Assembly: GCA_041191165.1 (NCBI GenBank) | Contig: JBEEPJ010000008.1 | Coordinates: 1 to 21,937 of the forward strand | DNA from: CAMCYM01 sp041191165 | Lineage (GTDB): Bacteria > Bacteroidota > Bacteroidia > Flavobacteriales_D > Sanyastnellaceae | DNA: 21,937 bases | Reading direction: 5' to 3' | In this document: positions 14,313 through 21,937 of the stretch, one piece after another | How positions within the stretch are numbered: position 1 is the first letter of the stretch | How the letters are laid out: every line of letters begins with the position of its first letter | Translations under genes and position numbers: made by a program | The notes under the pieces: generated by a model | The model's database searches: none | Seen by the model: only the letters and a program-made list of their open reading frames with translations | Told to the model about the DNA's origin: nothing

Positions 14313-15627
14313 CGGGTGCTGGCGTTGAACCGGAGGGTGGCCGGTTGGGACGGTTGGGACGTGGACCCCGGTCGCCCCGAGGAGCGCCGCCCTCCGGACG
14401 TGGACCCCGGTCACCCCGCGGTGCGCCGCCCTCCGGACGTGGACCCCGGTCGCCTCTCGGGGCGCCGCCCTCCGGACGCGGACCCCGGTCGCCGCCCCCT
14501 GAGCGCCGCCCCTTGCCCCCTCGGTTGCGCTTGCGGCGCTCATCGAAACGGGTGAGCGAGTCTTGGCCTACGACGTTCGCATACAACGCATCCACCTCAT
14601 CCGGCTCCTGCTCGATGACAAACTCCGCCAGCGACGTCGGAAACTCACCCCGTTCATTCATGGCCACCAACTCCTGCATATCCTCCACCGAAATGGGTAC
14701 CGGGGAAGCCCCCGGTTCATCCAACGGAAGCAAATACACCAACCGCTTGAAGATGTCCATCTTGAACACCACGGCCTTCCCCTCCTTGAGCTTCACCTTC
14801 GCATTGGGGCTGGGGAAGTCCTTCACCGCCTCCACATACTGATCCAATTCGTAATTCAAGCAGCACTTGAGCTTGCCACACTGGCCAGCCAGCTTCTGTG
14901 GATTGAGGGAAAGTTGCTGGTACCGCGCTGCGGAAGTCGAAACGCTTCGGAAATCCGTCAACCAGCTCGAACAGCACAGTTCCCGTCCGCATACCCCGAT
15001 TCCCCCGATGCGGGCCGCTTCTTGGCGGGCGCCGATTTGGCGCATCTCCACGCGAATCCCAAAGGCCCCCGCCAATTCCCGCACAAGCACACGAAAATCC
15101 ACCCGATCCTCAGCCGTGTAATAGAACGTAGCCTTGCGGCCATCGCCCTGATACTCCACGTCCGTCAATTTCATGGGAATGCCCAGACCCTGAATGATCT
15201 GGCGACCATCCTGAATGGTGGAGGGCTCGCGAAGCCGGGCTTGCTGCCAACGATCGATGTCCTCCTGGCTCGCCCGCCGCAAAATGCGTTTCAACTCATG
15301 GTCCTCACGGATTTTTTTCGCCCGCATTTGATTGCGAACCAACTCTCCCCGCAAGCTCACCACCCCGACATCTTCCCCGGTCTCGGTCTCCACGACCACC
15401 ACATCCCCCACCTGGAATTCGGCCCCCTCGGGCTTGCGGTAGAAGCCTTTGCGGTTCGCCTTGAACCTGAGCTCGACGATGTCGATGGGGACCGTGCCTT
15501 GGGGCAGGGCCACCCCTTCGAGCCAATCGAACACCGTCATAGGGCCGCAGCCCCCGGTGCCGCAATTGCCATTGCTCTTACAACCCCGAGGTACTCCCCC
15601 TCCTTTGCTGCACGTAGAACATCCCAT
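14305..15627 (-). CDS. ricT: PSP1-domain protein RicT with repetitive Arg/Gly/Pro-rich tail
   Basis: RicT (YaaT in Bacillus) belongs to the Y-complex that steers RNase Y-dependent RNA processing there; its job in Bacteroidota is less clear. The 440-residue protein opens with a cysteine-rich segment (C3, C6, C16, C22, C27), as in Bacteroidota relatives. The PSP1 region carries VCGRELCCSSW (C213, C218, C219) and QCGKLKCCLNYE (C250, C255, C256), the cysteines tied to iron-sulfur binding in this family. Residues about 363-440 form a disordered basic tail with three near-perfect copies of GDRGPRPEGGAPR and a degenerate fourth. That tail resembles RGG-type RNA-binding sequence, which would fit a role in RNA metabolism but is inference. 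A TAATTT box lies eight bases before the ATG. Confidence 0.93.
   Translation of the reverse strand: MGCSTCSKGGGVPRGCKSNGNCGTGGCGPMTVFDWLEGVALPQGTVPIDIVELRFKANRKGFYRKPEGAEFQVGDVVVVETETGEDVGVVSLRGELVRNQMRAKKIREDHELKRILRRASQEDIDRWQQARLREPSTIQDGRQIIQGLGIPMKLTDVEYQGDGRKATFYYTAEDRVDFRVLVRELAGAFGIRVEMRQIGARQEAARIGGIGVCGRELCCSSWLTDFRSVSTSAARYQQLSLNPQKLAGQCGKLKCCLNYELDQYVEAVKDFPSPNAKVKLKEGKAVVFKMDIFKRLVYLLPLDEPGASPVPISVEDMQELVAMNERGEFPTSLAEFVIEQEPDEVDALYANVVGQDSLTRFDERRKRNRGGKGRRSGGGDRGPRPEGGAPRGDRGPRPEGGAPRGDRGPRPEGGAPRGDRGPRPNRPNRPPSGSTPAPDA
14357..14493. repeat. 39-bp tandem repeat within ricT, about 3.5 copies
   Basis: Three full copies start at 14357, 14396 and 14435, with a partial diverged copy from 14474. 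Each unit begins GGACGTGGACCCCGGTC on the + strand and encodes 13 residues of RicT on the - strand. The unit length is a multiple of three, so copy-number change keeps the frame. A few third-position differences separate the copies, so the array is not brand new. Confidence 0.92.
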
Positions 15628-15668
15628 GACCTGCTAAATTACGCCAAGCGCCCCAGCCTTCGACACGC

Positions 15669-16796
15669 TCACATGGCTTGCCGGAGAAGCGTGTTGAGTC
15701 GAATGCTCAAGTCCATGAAAACCAACTTCCCGTTCACATTTCCACTCACGTCACGGTGGGCCTCCTCGAGCAACTCCTGAATGTCCAGCACGTTGCCATG
15801 GTGCACAAAAGGGGCGAACTTCGCCGCGAAGGCCCGCTCCCGCTGGGTCATTTTCACCAAGGAATGTACCCCGTAGTTGAGCAGGATGCTCTGTCGGATC
15901 ATGTGCATGGCGTAGAGCAAGAACCGCTTCATGCCCTCGCGCCCCGGGGCCACAAAGGCATCCGCCATCTCGACAATTCCGCCGGCATCCCGCCCGTAAC
16001 AGCCGCGCATCCAGCGGACGAACAGATCGTGATCCGGTGCCACCCCCTCGCCTGAGGAGAGCCGCAATCCCGCGGCCACATTGCCTTCCACGACGCTGGC
16101 CCACTCCAAGGCCGCTTCAGGGTTCAACCCCCCACGGGCCACCAATACCGCCGCCGCCTCTTCCTCCGTCAAGCGCGGAAGACGCACCGCCTGCACGCGG
16201 GACCGAATGGTGGCGAGCAATTGGTCCCAATGCTCGGTCACAAAAATCATGACCGTGGCATCTGGCGGTTCCTCAATCAGCTTGAGCAACTTGTTCGCTG
16301 TGTCCACCCGCATGGTCTCTGGAAGCCAACAAACCCAGACCTTCCACCCTCCCTTGAAGGCCTTGAGGCTCAGCTTGCGGTTGATTTCCAGCGCCTCATG
16401 AACCGAGATAAAAAGTTGCTTGCGGTCTGCGCCCATGGCCTCGACCCATTCATCCAATCCGATGTACGGCGAAGCGAGCAGCGCCTTGCGCCAGGTGAGT
16501 TGAAAAGGCTGGGACGTGGCATGCTCCTCCTTCTCGCTCTTGAAGAAGGGAAACGTGAAGTGCAAGTCGGGATGTGCCAGTCCGTCGTGGTGCTTGCACG
16601 ATGCACAGTTCCCGCAGGAATCCTCGTCCGTTCGATTTTCACAATGCAGATAACGCGCATACGCCAAGGCCAAACCCAAAGCCCCAGACCCCTCCGGTCC
16701 ATCGAAGCCGGAGGCATGGGCCACCCGGCCTGACCGCACACCCGCCCGCAGGCGAGCCCCTGTTTCCCTGTGACCGGGGACTTCGGAGAATTGCAT
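15669..16796 (-). CDS. holB: DNA polymerase III delta-prime subunit
   Basis: Delta-prime is a subunit of the clamp loader that places the sliding clamp on primed DNA. The 375-residue protein begins MQFSEVPGHRETGARL, as in Bacteroidota homologues. A degenerate P-loop, GPEGSGAL (33-40), has Ala where the ATP-binding Lys would be, as expected for the non-hydrolysing delta-prime. Zinc-type cysteines follow (C52, C61, C64, C67: CENRTDEDSCGNCASC), then TANKLLKLIEEPPDAT and IRSRVQAVRLPRLT, both typical of the family. The C-terminal helical domain is present and the length is normal. ATG 16796 lies six bases after a TAAATT box, so the mRNA may be leaderless. The gene starts 39 bases after the receptor gene and ends 41 bases before ricT. 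Confidence 0.92.
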   Translation of the reverse strand: MQFSEVPGHRETGARLRAGVRSGRVAHASGFDGPEGSGALGLALAYARYLHCENRTDEDSCGNCASCKHHDGLAHPDLHFTFPFFKSEKEEHATSQPFQLTWRKALLASPYIGLDEWVEAMGADRKQLFISVHEALEINRKLSLKAFKGGWKVWVCWLPETMRVDTANKLLKLIEEPPDATVMIFVTEHWDQLLATIRSRVQAVRLPRLTEEEAAAVLVARGGLNPEAALEWASVVEGNVAAGLRLSSGEGVAPDHDLFVRWMRGCYGRDAGGIVEMADAFVAPGREGMKRFLLYAMHMIRQSILLNYGVHSLVKMTQRERAFAAKFAPFVHHGNVLDIQELLEEAHRDVSGNVNGKLVFMDLSIRLNTLLRQAM

Positions 16797-16804
16797 GACT
16801 CGAA

Positions 16805-16818
16805 TTTAGCCTACAAAA
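16805..16818 (-). promoter_or_regulatory. Recurring motif variant in the holB promoter region
   Basis: Read on the + strand this is TTTAGCCTACAAAA, one base different from the copy at 9077. On the - strand it reads TTTTGTAGGCTAAA and runs into the TAAATTCG box just before holB. It occupies most of the 39-base gap between the receptor stop and the holB start. Confidence 0.35.
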
Positions 16819-16835
16819 AGGGAAACCTCGACCCC

Positions 16836-19286
16836 TCAGAACGCGGCGTGCAAGGAGGCATACAACCCGCGGCCCGCGGCGGCAATTCCGGAGGAAAACA
16901 CTTGATAATGCTGGTCCAAGATGTTGCGCACCCCGACCTGCATCTGCCAATTTTCGCTCAACTCCATGGCCAGCTCCGCATTGAGCGTCCACCAGGCGGG
17001 CGTCCCGGTAGGCAGGGCTTCGTCCTCATTGTCCTCACCGTCAGGCCCGTAATTCGCAATGGGCTTTGCCAGGTTGTACTGGACGGAGGCCACCACGGTC
17101 AACCACCGGTACTCATAGTCCATGGCCACCCGACCAAAGGTGGGCGGAATGTGGGCCAGCGGCTCCCCCGAACCCCAGTCCTTGCCGTAGGTCCAGTTCA
17201 TGGTTCCTTGCAATCCAATCGTGGGGGTGATTTGCGCACCCAGCTCCGCCCGGGCGCCCCAGATGTTCGCACGTGCCGCGTTGGCGAGGGTTTGGGTCCG
17301 CAACGTGTCACCCTGAAAAACGAAGGTCGTGTCGCCGTTGGGCAGGGTGGCGTTGACGGTGATGATGGCGTCTTCCCAGAAGGTGTAGAACGCTCCGCCC
17401 GTCACCTGAAGCGCATCGCCCCCGCCGAGGTTCCAGGTCAGGGTTTGTTCCAAACTGTACAAATACTCCGGCCGCAGAGAGTCGTTGGGCAATTGCACCA
17501 TGCCGCTCTTCTCGCGAATCTTGACCGCATCGTCCACATTGGGGTGCCGGAATCCAGAACCCACAGAACTGGAAGCGAAGAGGGAGGGGGTCAACTTCCA
17601 CTGCATCGCCACACTGCCGGTCACCGCCCCTTTTTCCGACTCGATGCGGGGGTTGGGCAGCGTGAAGAACTCCTGGGATTCATACCGGCCCAAGAGGTAA
17701 ACGTGGCTGTAACGCGCACCGGCAGAAAAGATGTGAGGGCCCCATTGTTTTCGGACCAAACCATACAGCCCCATCGTCCGCATCACGCTGCCCCCATCCG
17801 GATATCGGGTGAGCTGGTTCTCCCGCAACCCCGACTGGCGGTGCGCCCGATACGCCACTGAAGTCACCCCGTTCCACGATCCGGCCAGTCCCGCCGTCCA
17901 GCGCCAACCGGCGGCGCCGGTGTAGGCCATGTTCCCATTGAATCCCGCTACGTCTACCGTTTCCTCTTGATGGTAGCGCCAGTCGTCCCCCATGCGCCGG
18001 TTGATGCGGTCTTCTCCGATGCGCTGCACGTTTGCCGTAATGTTGAGCGTGGAGCGAAGGGCAGGGACATAGCCGACGTAGTTGAGCGAGGCCAGCATGC
18101 GCTCCTGCGGACCGTAGTACCACTCGGCCCAACGCAAATTGCCCGAGATGCGGTCATCCATCACATCGTAGCGCGGGACATCCGAGCTCGTGCTGTACTG
18201 CAAATTCACCCCGAGGGAGCCTGAGGGCATTTGGAACTGAAGACGCTGCATGAAGTCCCATTGCTTGTATCCCGAGCCCACTTGTACCCGCGGATCCGGG
18301 TTGGTAAGCACGGTATCCCGGCCGTCCACTTCGGCAGCGTACTCCTGCACCAAACCCCAATTCGCATCTCCATGTGGCCGGCGGGATCCCATGCGGAGGT
18401 CCCCGAAAATGGAGTGGCTGAAGGAGGTGATAGAGGCCCACTTGAGCCGTGAAATCTCCGCGGACGCATGGTAGTTCCAACTCTGATTGGGGCTTCGGTA
18501 TGCGACCATCCCCCTGCCATGCACCGCCGGCTCAGAGAGGGTGGGGCGCCGGGTTTGGTAATGAATCACCCCGCCCAAGGCATCGCTGCCGTACATCACC
18601 GAATGCGGCCCCAGCACCACCTCGGTGCGCTGGAGGGCATTGGGATCCACGGTGACCGCGTTTTGCAAGTGACCTGCCCGGTAGATGGCATTGTTCATCC
18701 GGACGCCATCCACCACCAGCAAAACCCGATTTGCCTCAAACCCCCTGAGAACCGGAGATCCCCCGCCCTGCTGGCTTTCCTGCACCAACACCGAGCCCGT
18801 CGACCAAAGCAAATCCGCCGCATTCAGCGGAACCTCAATCCGCTTGACCGGCGCGATTCGCAAGCCCGAAAGCCCTGAAATATTGACCCCGGTACCTTTT
18901 TCCTTACCCCGACTGCCCCGGGCCACCACCTCCACCACATCCAACGAGACCAGATCGTCCACCATGCGGATGCGCTTGGGAATCACCTCTTGGGGCAGGA
19001 TGATCAAGTCCATGAAGCCTACACATTGCACCACCAGCGTATCCTGAGCGCCCCGGACGGGAGGGATCACCCTTCCGTTGGCGTCGGCCATGCGGGCTTC
19101 CAAAGTCCCGCGATTGAACACCACCGCAAAAGGCACGGGCGACTGACCATCGGAACCCGTGATGGTGATTCCCTTTCCCGGAGGAGCAGCCTGCTGCGGC
19201 GCACCTGACTCCTGTGACCAGCCCATTCCCAAAGAGAACAGCCAAGCCATACACACCATCAAAAAACCCTTCATTGACTTCCTCAT
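16836..19286 (-). CDS. TonB-dependent outer-membrane receptor
   Basis: TonB-dependent receptors import scarce solutes such as iron complexes, heme, vitamin B12 or glycans across the outer membrane. From the ATG at 19286 this is 816 residues: a signal peptide (ending near GWSQ), an N-terminal beta-sandwich of the carboxypeptidase-regulatory-like type (about 30-110), and a plug with GSPVLRGFEANRVLLVVDGVRMNN and GPHSVMYGSDALGGVIHY. A long beta-barrel follows, containing GFRHPNVDDAV and PNDSLRPEYLYSLE and ending in a C-terminal Phe. The plug and these barrel motifs resemble heme/siderophore-type receptors more than SusC, and no SusD gene is adjacent; substrate assignment remains a guess. ATG 19274 is a possible alternative start. 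Leading-strand neighbours are housekeeping genes (recO, holB). Confidence 0.92.
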   Translation of the reverse strand: MRKSMKGFLMVCMAWLFSLGMGWSQESGAPQQAAPPGKGITITGSDGQSPVPFAVVFNRGTLEARMADANGRVIPPVRGAQDTLVVQCVGFMDLIILPQEVIPKRIRMVDDLVSLDVVEVVARGSRGKEKGTGVNISGLSGLRIAPVKRIEVPLNAADLLWSTGSVLVQESQQGGGSPVLRGFEANRVLLVVDGVRMNNAIYRAGHLQNAVTVDPNALQRTEVVLGPHSVMYGSDALGGVIHYQTRRPTLSEPAVHGRGMVAYRSPNQSWNYHASAEISRLKWASITSFSHSIFGDLRMGSRRPHGDANWGLVQEYAAEVDGRDTVLTNPDPRVQVGSGYKQWDFMQRLQFQMPSGSLGVNLQYSTSSDVPRYDVMDDRISGNLRWAEWYYGPQERMLASLNYVGYVPALRSTLNITANVQRIGEDRINRRMGDDWRYHQEETVDVAGFNGNMAYTGAAGWRWTAGLAGSWNGVTSVAYRAHRQSGLRENQLTRYPDGGSVMRTMGLYGLVRKQWGPHIFSAGARYSHVYLLGRYESQEFFTLPNPRIESEKGAVTGSVAMQWKLTPSLFASSSVGSGFRHPNVDDAVKIREKSGMVQLPNDSLRPEYLYSLEQTLTWNLGGGDALQVTGGAFYTFWEDAIITVNATLPNGDTTFVFQGDTLRTQTLANAARANIWGARAELGAQITPTIGLQGTMNWTYGKDWGSGEPLAHIPPTFGRVAMDYEYRWLTVVASVQYNLAKPIANYGPDGEDNEDEALPTGTPAWWTLNAELAMELSENWQMQVGVRNILDQHYQVFSSGIAAAGRGLYASLHAAF

Positions 19287-19339
19287 CCTTATCCAAAGGT
19301 CCAATTCGTGCTCAAAATTCGTTCCAAATACAATTGGTT
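19287..19339 (-). promoter_or_regulatory. AT-rich gap that may carry the receptor promoter
   Basis: On the - strand this gap contains GAATTTTG and GACCTTTG, each one mismatch from TAnnTTTG, plus several upstream TTG triplets. The second box ends about ten bases before the ATG at 19286. The low GC relative to its surroundings supports a promoter, but the exact element is unclear. No hairpin terminator for recO was seen. Confidence 0.3.
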
Positions 19340-20068
19340 CTACGCAAACAACGTCTCTAAAACTCCCACACTCTTCAGGTGGGCCGGGGCGCCCAACTGG
19401 TACTGCAGATAACGAAGGGGACCCGACAGCAAGATGCGCCTGTCCTGTGGGGTGCAACCCGACCAGTCCCCAGCTTCCGCGGCATGACAAGCATTCACCC
19501 ATCGGTGGGCCAACTCCGGCGAAAGATGCTCCTCATCCCCGATGGGATCGATCACCCATTCCCCGGTCCGCCAAGAGAGACCATGCCGGTCTGAGGGTGC
19601 TTCTTCAGGCGCCAACCCCAGCAACTGAATCAACTTCGCCGTGAACTCTACATGGAGCCACGAAACGGAGGGCGCAATATCTAGGGCCAGGGCCGTCCGT
19701 TCCAGCGCCAACGCCACCTCGGGATGAGGCGTTTCCTCAGGCAAAGTCTTGGAAACGAGTTCGGCCAGAAAAAAAGCCACCGACGACCGCGCCACCTCCA
19801 CCGGAATCCGCACGTGCAACCGGCGCCTGCGAACCTCCTTGCACCGGAAGAGTCCCTCCGAGCCCTTGCGCTCCAGCCCTGTAAATTCCAGCACATTCAA
19901 CGGTTGCCACAACCCTGGATTCCGCCCCTTCCCCCGCCCGTTTCCCGCCACCCACAGACTCACCACCCCCAGCTCGTGGGTGAGCACGCGAACCACCCGG
20001 CTGTCCTCGCCATAGCGCAAGGCACCGAGCACGATGCCCCACTCCTGATCCCTGCGAACCGTCCCCAT
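19340..20068 (-). CDS. recO: DNA repair protein RecO
   Basis: RecO works with RecR and RecF to load RecA on single-stranded DNA during gap repair. The 242-residue protein has the N-terminal OB-fold region (GIVLGALRYGEDSRVVRVLTHELGVVSLWVAG, then LFRCKEV) and a helical C-terminal domain, with LIQLLGLAPEEAP where relatives have LL-LLGL-P. Length is typical. The four-cysteine zinc motif found in some RecO proteins is not present; only isolated cysteines are seen. The start lies six bases after the ATPase gene, so the two are surely co-transcribed. The 53-base gap after recO, before the receptor gene, is AT-rich and contains TTTG-type sequences that could be a promoter for the receptor. Confidence 0.9.
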   Translation of the reverse strand: MGTVRRDQEWGIVLGALRYGEDSRVVRVLTHELGVVSLWVAGNGRGKGRNPGLWQPLNVLEFTGLERKGSEGLFRCKEVRRRRLHVRIPVEVARSSVAFFLAELVSKTLPEETPHPEVALALERTALALDIAPSVSWLHVEFTAKLIQLLGLAPEEAPSDRHGLSWRTGEWVIDPIGDEEHLSPELAHRWVNACHAAEAGDWSGCTPQDRRILLSGPLRYLQYQLGAPAHLKSVGVLETLFA

Positions 20069-20074
20069 CGGGCC

Positions 20075-21565
20075 TCAATCTTCCTCGCCGCCGTCGGGCC
20101 GCAACAGCCCATCCATCAAGTCCGAGAAAACCGCATCGCCGGCATGCCACGTTCTCCCGATGAGGTTGTGCTCGGCCAAACCGTGCAACACAAACTCCAT
20201 CGCCACCCACCGATGAACCCCAGTCCATCCCGGCGCATATTTCGCCACCAAGTCCTCCAGCCCGGGCACCTTGCGCAGCTGCGCCTCGTGCGCAGCATCG
20301 TCGTCTTCCCGTTGAAAAGCGAGGGGCTCGCTTCCTGCAAAGAATTGGACTACCGGAGCATAAACATCCTCCATCTTGCGCCGGCGCACCCGCTCGGGAT
20401 CGGGAAAGATGCTCAAAAAGTGCGTGCGTATCGCCTGTCCAATCAGATGCAGCGCCACCTCCTCAGGACCCTCCCGCTCCCCCTCATAGACCAGTTCCAC
20501 CTTGCCCGTGATGGCCGGAACCACGGCAAAAAGGTCGGAGATGCGGGTGTACGTTTGCGCGGACCCCGCCCGCAGGGCACGCCACTCCGCCGACGCCACC
20601 AGGTGCTCGAAGGCAGAGATGGCAAGCCGCGCAGAAACCCCACTCTTGGGATCGATGTACTCGCTGTCCCGGGCTTCAAACCCGATGCGCTCGCACACCT
20701 CAGCCACGAGCGGCAGCACCTGCACCTGCGCGCGCTGCTCCTCGGTCAACCGGGCCTCCTGGGCCGTGATGGCCATGGCATCCGTGAGTTGAAACGGGTA
20801 GTGTGTCAGGATTTGGGATTGAATGCGGTCTTTGAGCGGGGTGATAATGGCGCCGCGCTGGGTGTAATCCTCCGGATTTGCGGTGAAAATGAATTGCAAA
20901 TCCAAGGCCAAACGCATTCGGAACCCCCGAATCTGCACATCGCCCTCTTGCAGGATGTTGAAAAGCGCCACCTGAATCCGCGGCTGCAAATCGGGCAACT
21001 CATTGATGACAAAGATGCAGCGATGGCTCCGCGGCACCAGGCCGTACGCGATCACCCGCTCGTCGCTGTAATCCAGCTTCCAGTTCGCCGCCTTGATGGG
21101 ATCCACATCCCCGATGAGGTCCGCCACCCCCACATCCGGCGTTGCCAGCTTCTCCACATACCGCTCCGACCGGTGCATCCAGTCAATGGGAGCATCATCC
21201 CCCAGCGCCTCCAGCTCCGCCCGTGTGGACGCGAGCAGCGGGGCCATCGGGTCCTCGTTGAGCACACTGCCCGGCACCACCGGCACCCACTCGTCAAGCA
21301 GTTCCACCAATCCGCGGGCCATCCGGGTCTTCGCCTGCCCGCGCAGGCCCAAGAGGTTCATGGAATGACCCGCGAGAATCGCCCGCTGAATCTGGGGAAT
21401 GACCGTCTCTTCGTAACCTATAACCCCTTGAAAAATAGGGAGTTGGTTGCGCATCCGATGGATCAACTGTGCGCGAAGCTCTTCCCGGATGGTGCGGGGC
21501 ACATATCCGCTGGCGCGCAGGGCTCCCAGGGTTTTTTGTTGGGGTTTTTCCGATTGTATCGTCAT
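20075..21565 (-). CDS. AAA+ ATPase of the magnesium chelatase ChlI / MoxR type
   Basis: The 496-residue protein contains a single AAA+ module: Walker A GLRGQAKT (73-80), a Walker B-like IFVINE (184-189), sensor-1 region TANPED (228-233) and the arginine-bearing PLKDRI (243-248). The insert NILQEGDVQIRGFRMRLALD is typical of ChlI/MoxR helix-2-insert ATPases. Walker B has Asn instead of the usual Asp before the catalytic Glu; I recall the same INELPDL sequence in other Bacteroidota homologues, so it is probably a family trait. The C-terminal half is helical and unassigned. The ATG at 21565 is 14 bases after the VWA gene and the stop is six bases before recO. ChlI/MoxR ATPases typically pair with VWA proteins as chaperone-like remodellers; the target is unknown. 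No chlorophyll genes are present. Confidence 0.88.
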   Translation of the reverse strand: MTIQSEKPQQKTLGALRASGYVPRTIREELRAQLIHRMRNQLPIFQGVIGYEETVIPQIQRAILAGHSMNLLGLRGQAKTRMARGLVELLDEWVPVVPGSVLNEDPMAPLLASTRAELEALGDDAPIDWMHRSERYVEKLATPDVGVADLIGDVDPIKAANWKLDYSDERVIAYGLVPRSHRCIFVINELPDLQPRIQVALFNILQEGDVQIRGFRMRLALDLQFIFTANPEDYTQRGAIITPLKDRIQSQILTHYPFQLTDAMAITAQEARLTEEQRAQVQVLPLVAEVCERIGFEARDSEYIDPKSGVSARLAISAFEHLVASAEWRALRAGSAQTYTRISDLFAVVPAITGKVELVYEGEREGPEEVALHLIGQAIRTHFLSIFPDPERVRRRKMEDVYAPVVQFFAGSEPLAFQREDDDAAHEAQLRKVPGLEDLVAKYAPGWTGVHRWVAMEFVLHGLAEHNLIGRTWHAGDAVFSDLMDGLLRPDGGEED

Positions 21566-21579
21566 GTCGAGGCCGGGAT

Positions 21580-21937
21580 TTAGCGCACCCGGCGGCTCCT
21601 GTTTTGTTGAAAATCCTTGAACACCATCTCCCCCAATCCCTGCAGCCCGGTGAAGAAGGCCCGCCCTTGATTCGCCTCCGTGAACTGCTCCACAAAGTCC
21701 TGAAGCTGAGGGTCTTGGGCAATCATAAAGGTGGTGATGGGGATGTTGAGCTTGCGGCATTGGGAGGCCAAACCATAACACCTCCCCGTGATGTAGGGAT
21801 CCAGACTCCAACTCGGGTTCTTGTAATACCCATCCGGCTCCTTGAGGCAGGTGGGCTTGCCGTCGGTGATCATGAAAATCTGGCGGTTGGGGGTTTTCTT
21901 GCGGCGCAACAAATCCATGGCCAGCTCCAATCCCGCC
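21580..21937 (-). CDS. VWA-domain protein, C-terminal part (5' end outside window)
   Basis: About 118 codons are visible, in a frame open to the window edge. They show the second half of a von Willebrand factor A domain: AGLELAMDLLRRK, the strand NRQIFMITDGKPTC with the TDG element of the metal-ion-dependent adhesion site, and LNIPITTFMIAQDPQLQDFV. A short basic tail (FQQNRSRRVR) follows. The text closely recalls the VWA proteins that accompany ChlI/MoxR-like ATPases in Bacteroidota. The TTG at 21930 is not the real start because homologous sequence continues beyond it. The gene ends 14 bases before its ATPase partner, supporting an operon. A cytoplasmic location is likely, but the N-terminus is unseen. 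Confidence 0.88.
   Translation of the reverse strand, partial: AGLELAMDLLRRKKTPNRQIFMITDGKPTCLKEPDGYYKNPSWSLDPYITGRCYGLASQCRKLNIPITTFMIAQDPQLQDFVEQFTEANQGRAFFTGLQGLGEMVFKDFQQNRSRRVR

Noticed and set aside
14313..14543. N-terminal extension of gldH across the ricT repeats
   Set aside because: The frame is open only because the 39-bp repeat is open in more than one frame. The extension would bury the signal peptide and lipobox.
19724..21583. 619-codon open frame on the + strand opposite recO and the ATPase
   Set aside because: It is antisense to two clear genes, has shadow-like composition and shows no domain.
1..21937. tRNA, rRNA, CRISPR, insertion sequences, prophage or defence systems
   Set aside because: No cloverleaf, spaced repeats, transposase, integrase or nuclease-type defence gene was recognised. 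The only tandem repeat is the one coding for the RicT tail.

Overview
The window looks like chromosomal DNA from a GC-rich member of the Bacteroidota, probably a gliding or T9SS-bearing lineage in or near the Flavobacteriales. The evidence is gene content. There is a GldH gliding lipoprotein next to a RicT/PSP1 protein and a Bacteroidota-type DNA polymerase III delta-prime. There is also a DUF2480 protein, a DUF6427-type membrane protein beside a DUF6341-like small membrane protein, and a PKD-containing M43 protease ending in a T9SS type A sorting tail. Shine-Dalgarno sequences are generally missing and several starts have TAnnTTTG-type -7 boxes upstream, which also fits this phylum. The high GC content and long antisense open frames are unusual for classical flavobacteria. 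No tRNA, rRNA, CRISPR array, insertion sequence or phage gene was seen.

Left part (1-8073), mostly + strand housekeeping genes: the 3' end of purD; a small divergent membrane-protein gene (- strand); a DUF6427-type membrane protein overlapping purQ by ATGA; dxs (isoprenoid precursor synthesis); a DUF2480 protein; and a full-length, proofreading-type polA.

Middle part (8074-13742): two + strand genes for exported proteins of unknown function (a lipoprotein and a small secreted protein), closed by a clear intrinsic terminator at 9591-9619. A large secreted M43 metalloprotease follows on the - strand. Divergent from it is a compact + strand set: a lipoprotein rhodanese, a fatty-acid-hydroxylase/sterol-desaturase-family membrane enzyme and a small membrane protein.

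Right part (13743-21937), all on the - strand and read from right to left: a VWA-domain protein (cut by the window edge), a ChlI/MoxR-like AAA+ ATPase, recO, a TonB-dependent outer-membrane receptor, holB (delta-prime), ricT with a 39-bp tandem-repeat tail, and gldH. The genes are closely spaced and may form one or a few transcription units. They mix replication and repair (recO, holB), RNA metabolism (ricT), envelope functions (receptor, gldH) and an ATPase/VWA pair of unknown role.

The most interesting non-gene signals are: a strand-composition (G versus C) switch inside polA near 7140; a recurring 14-base motif, TTTGGCCTACAAAA, twice placed 17-18 bases before the start of an exported-protein gene; TAnnTT boxes only 6-8 bases before the ATG of polA, holB and ricT, suggesting leaderless mRNAs; and the RicT repeat tail. 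None of the protein sets is clearly a new system. The best candidates for unexplored biology are the rhodanese/hydroxylase set, the exported pair after polA, and the ATPase/VWA pair.
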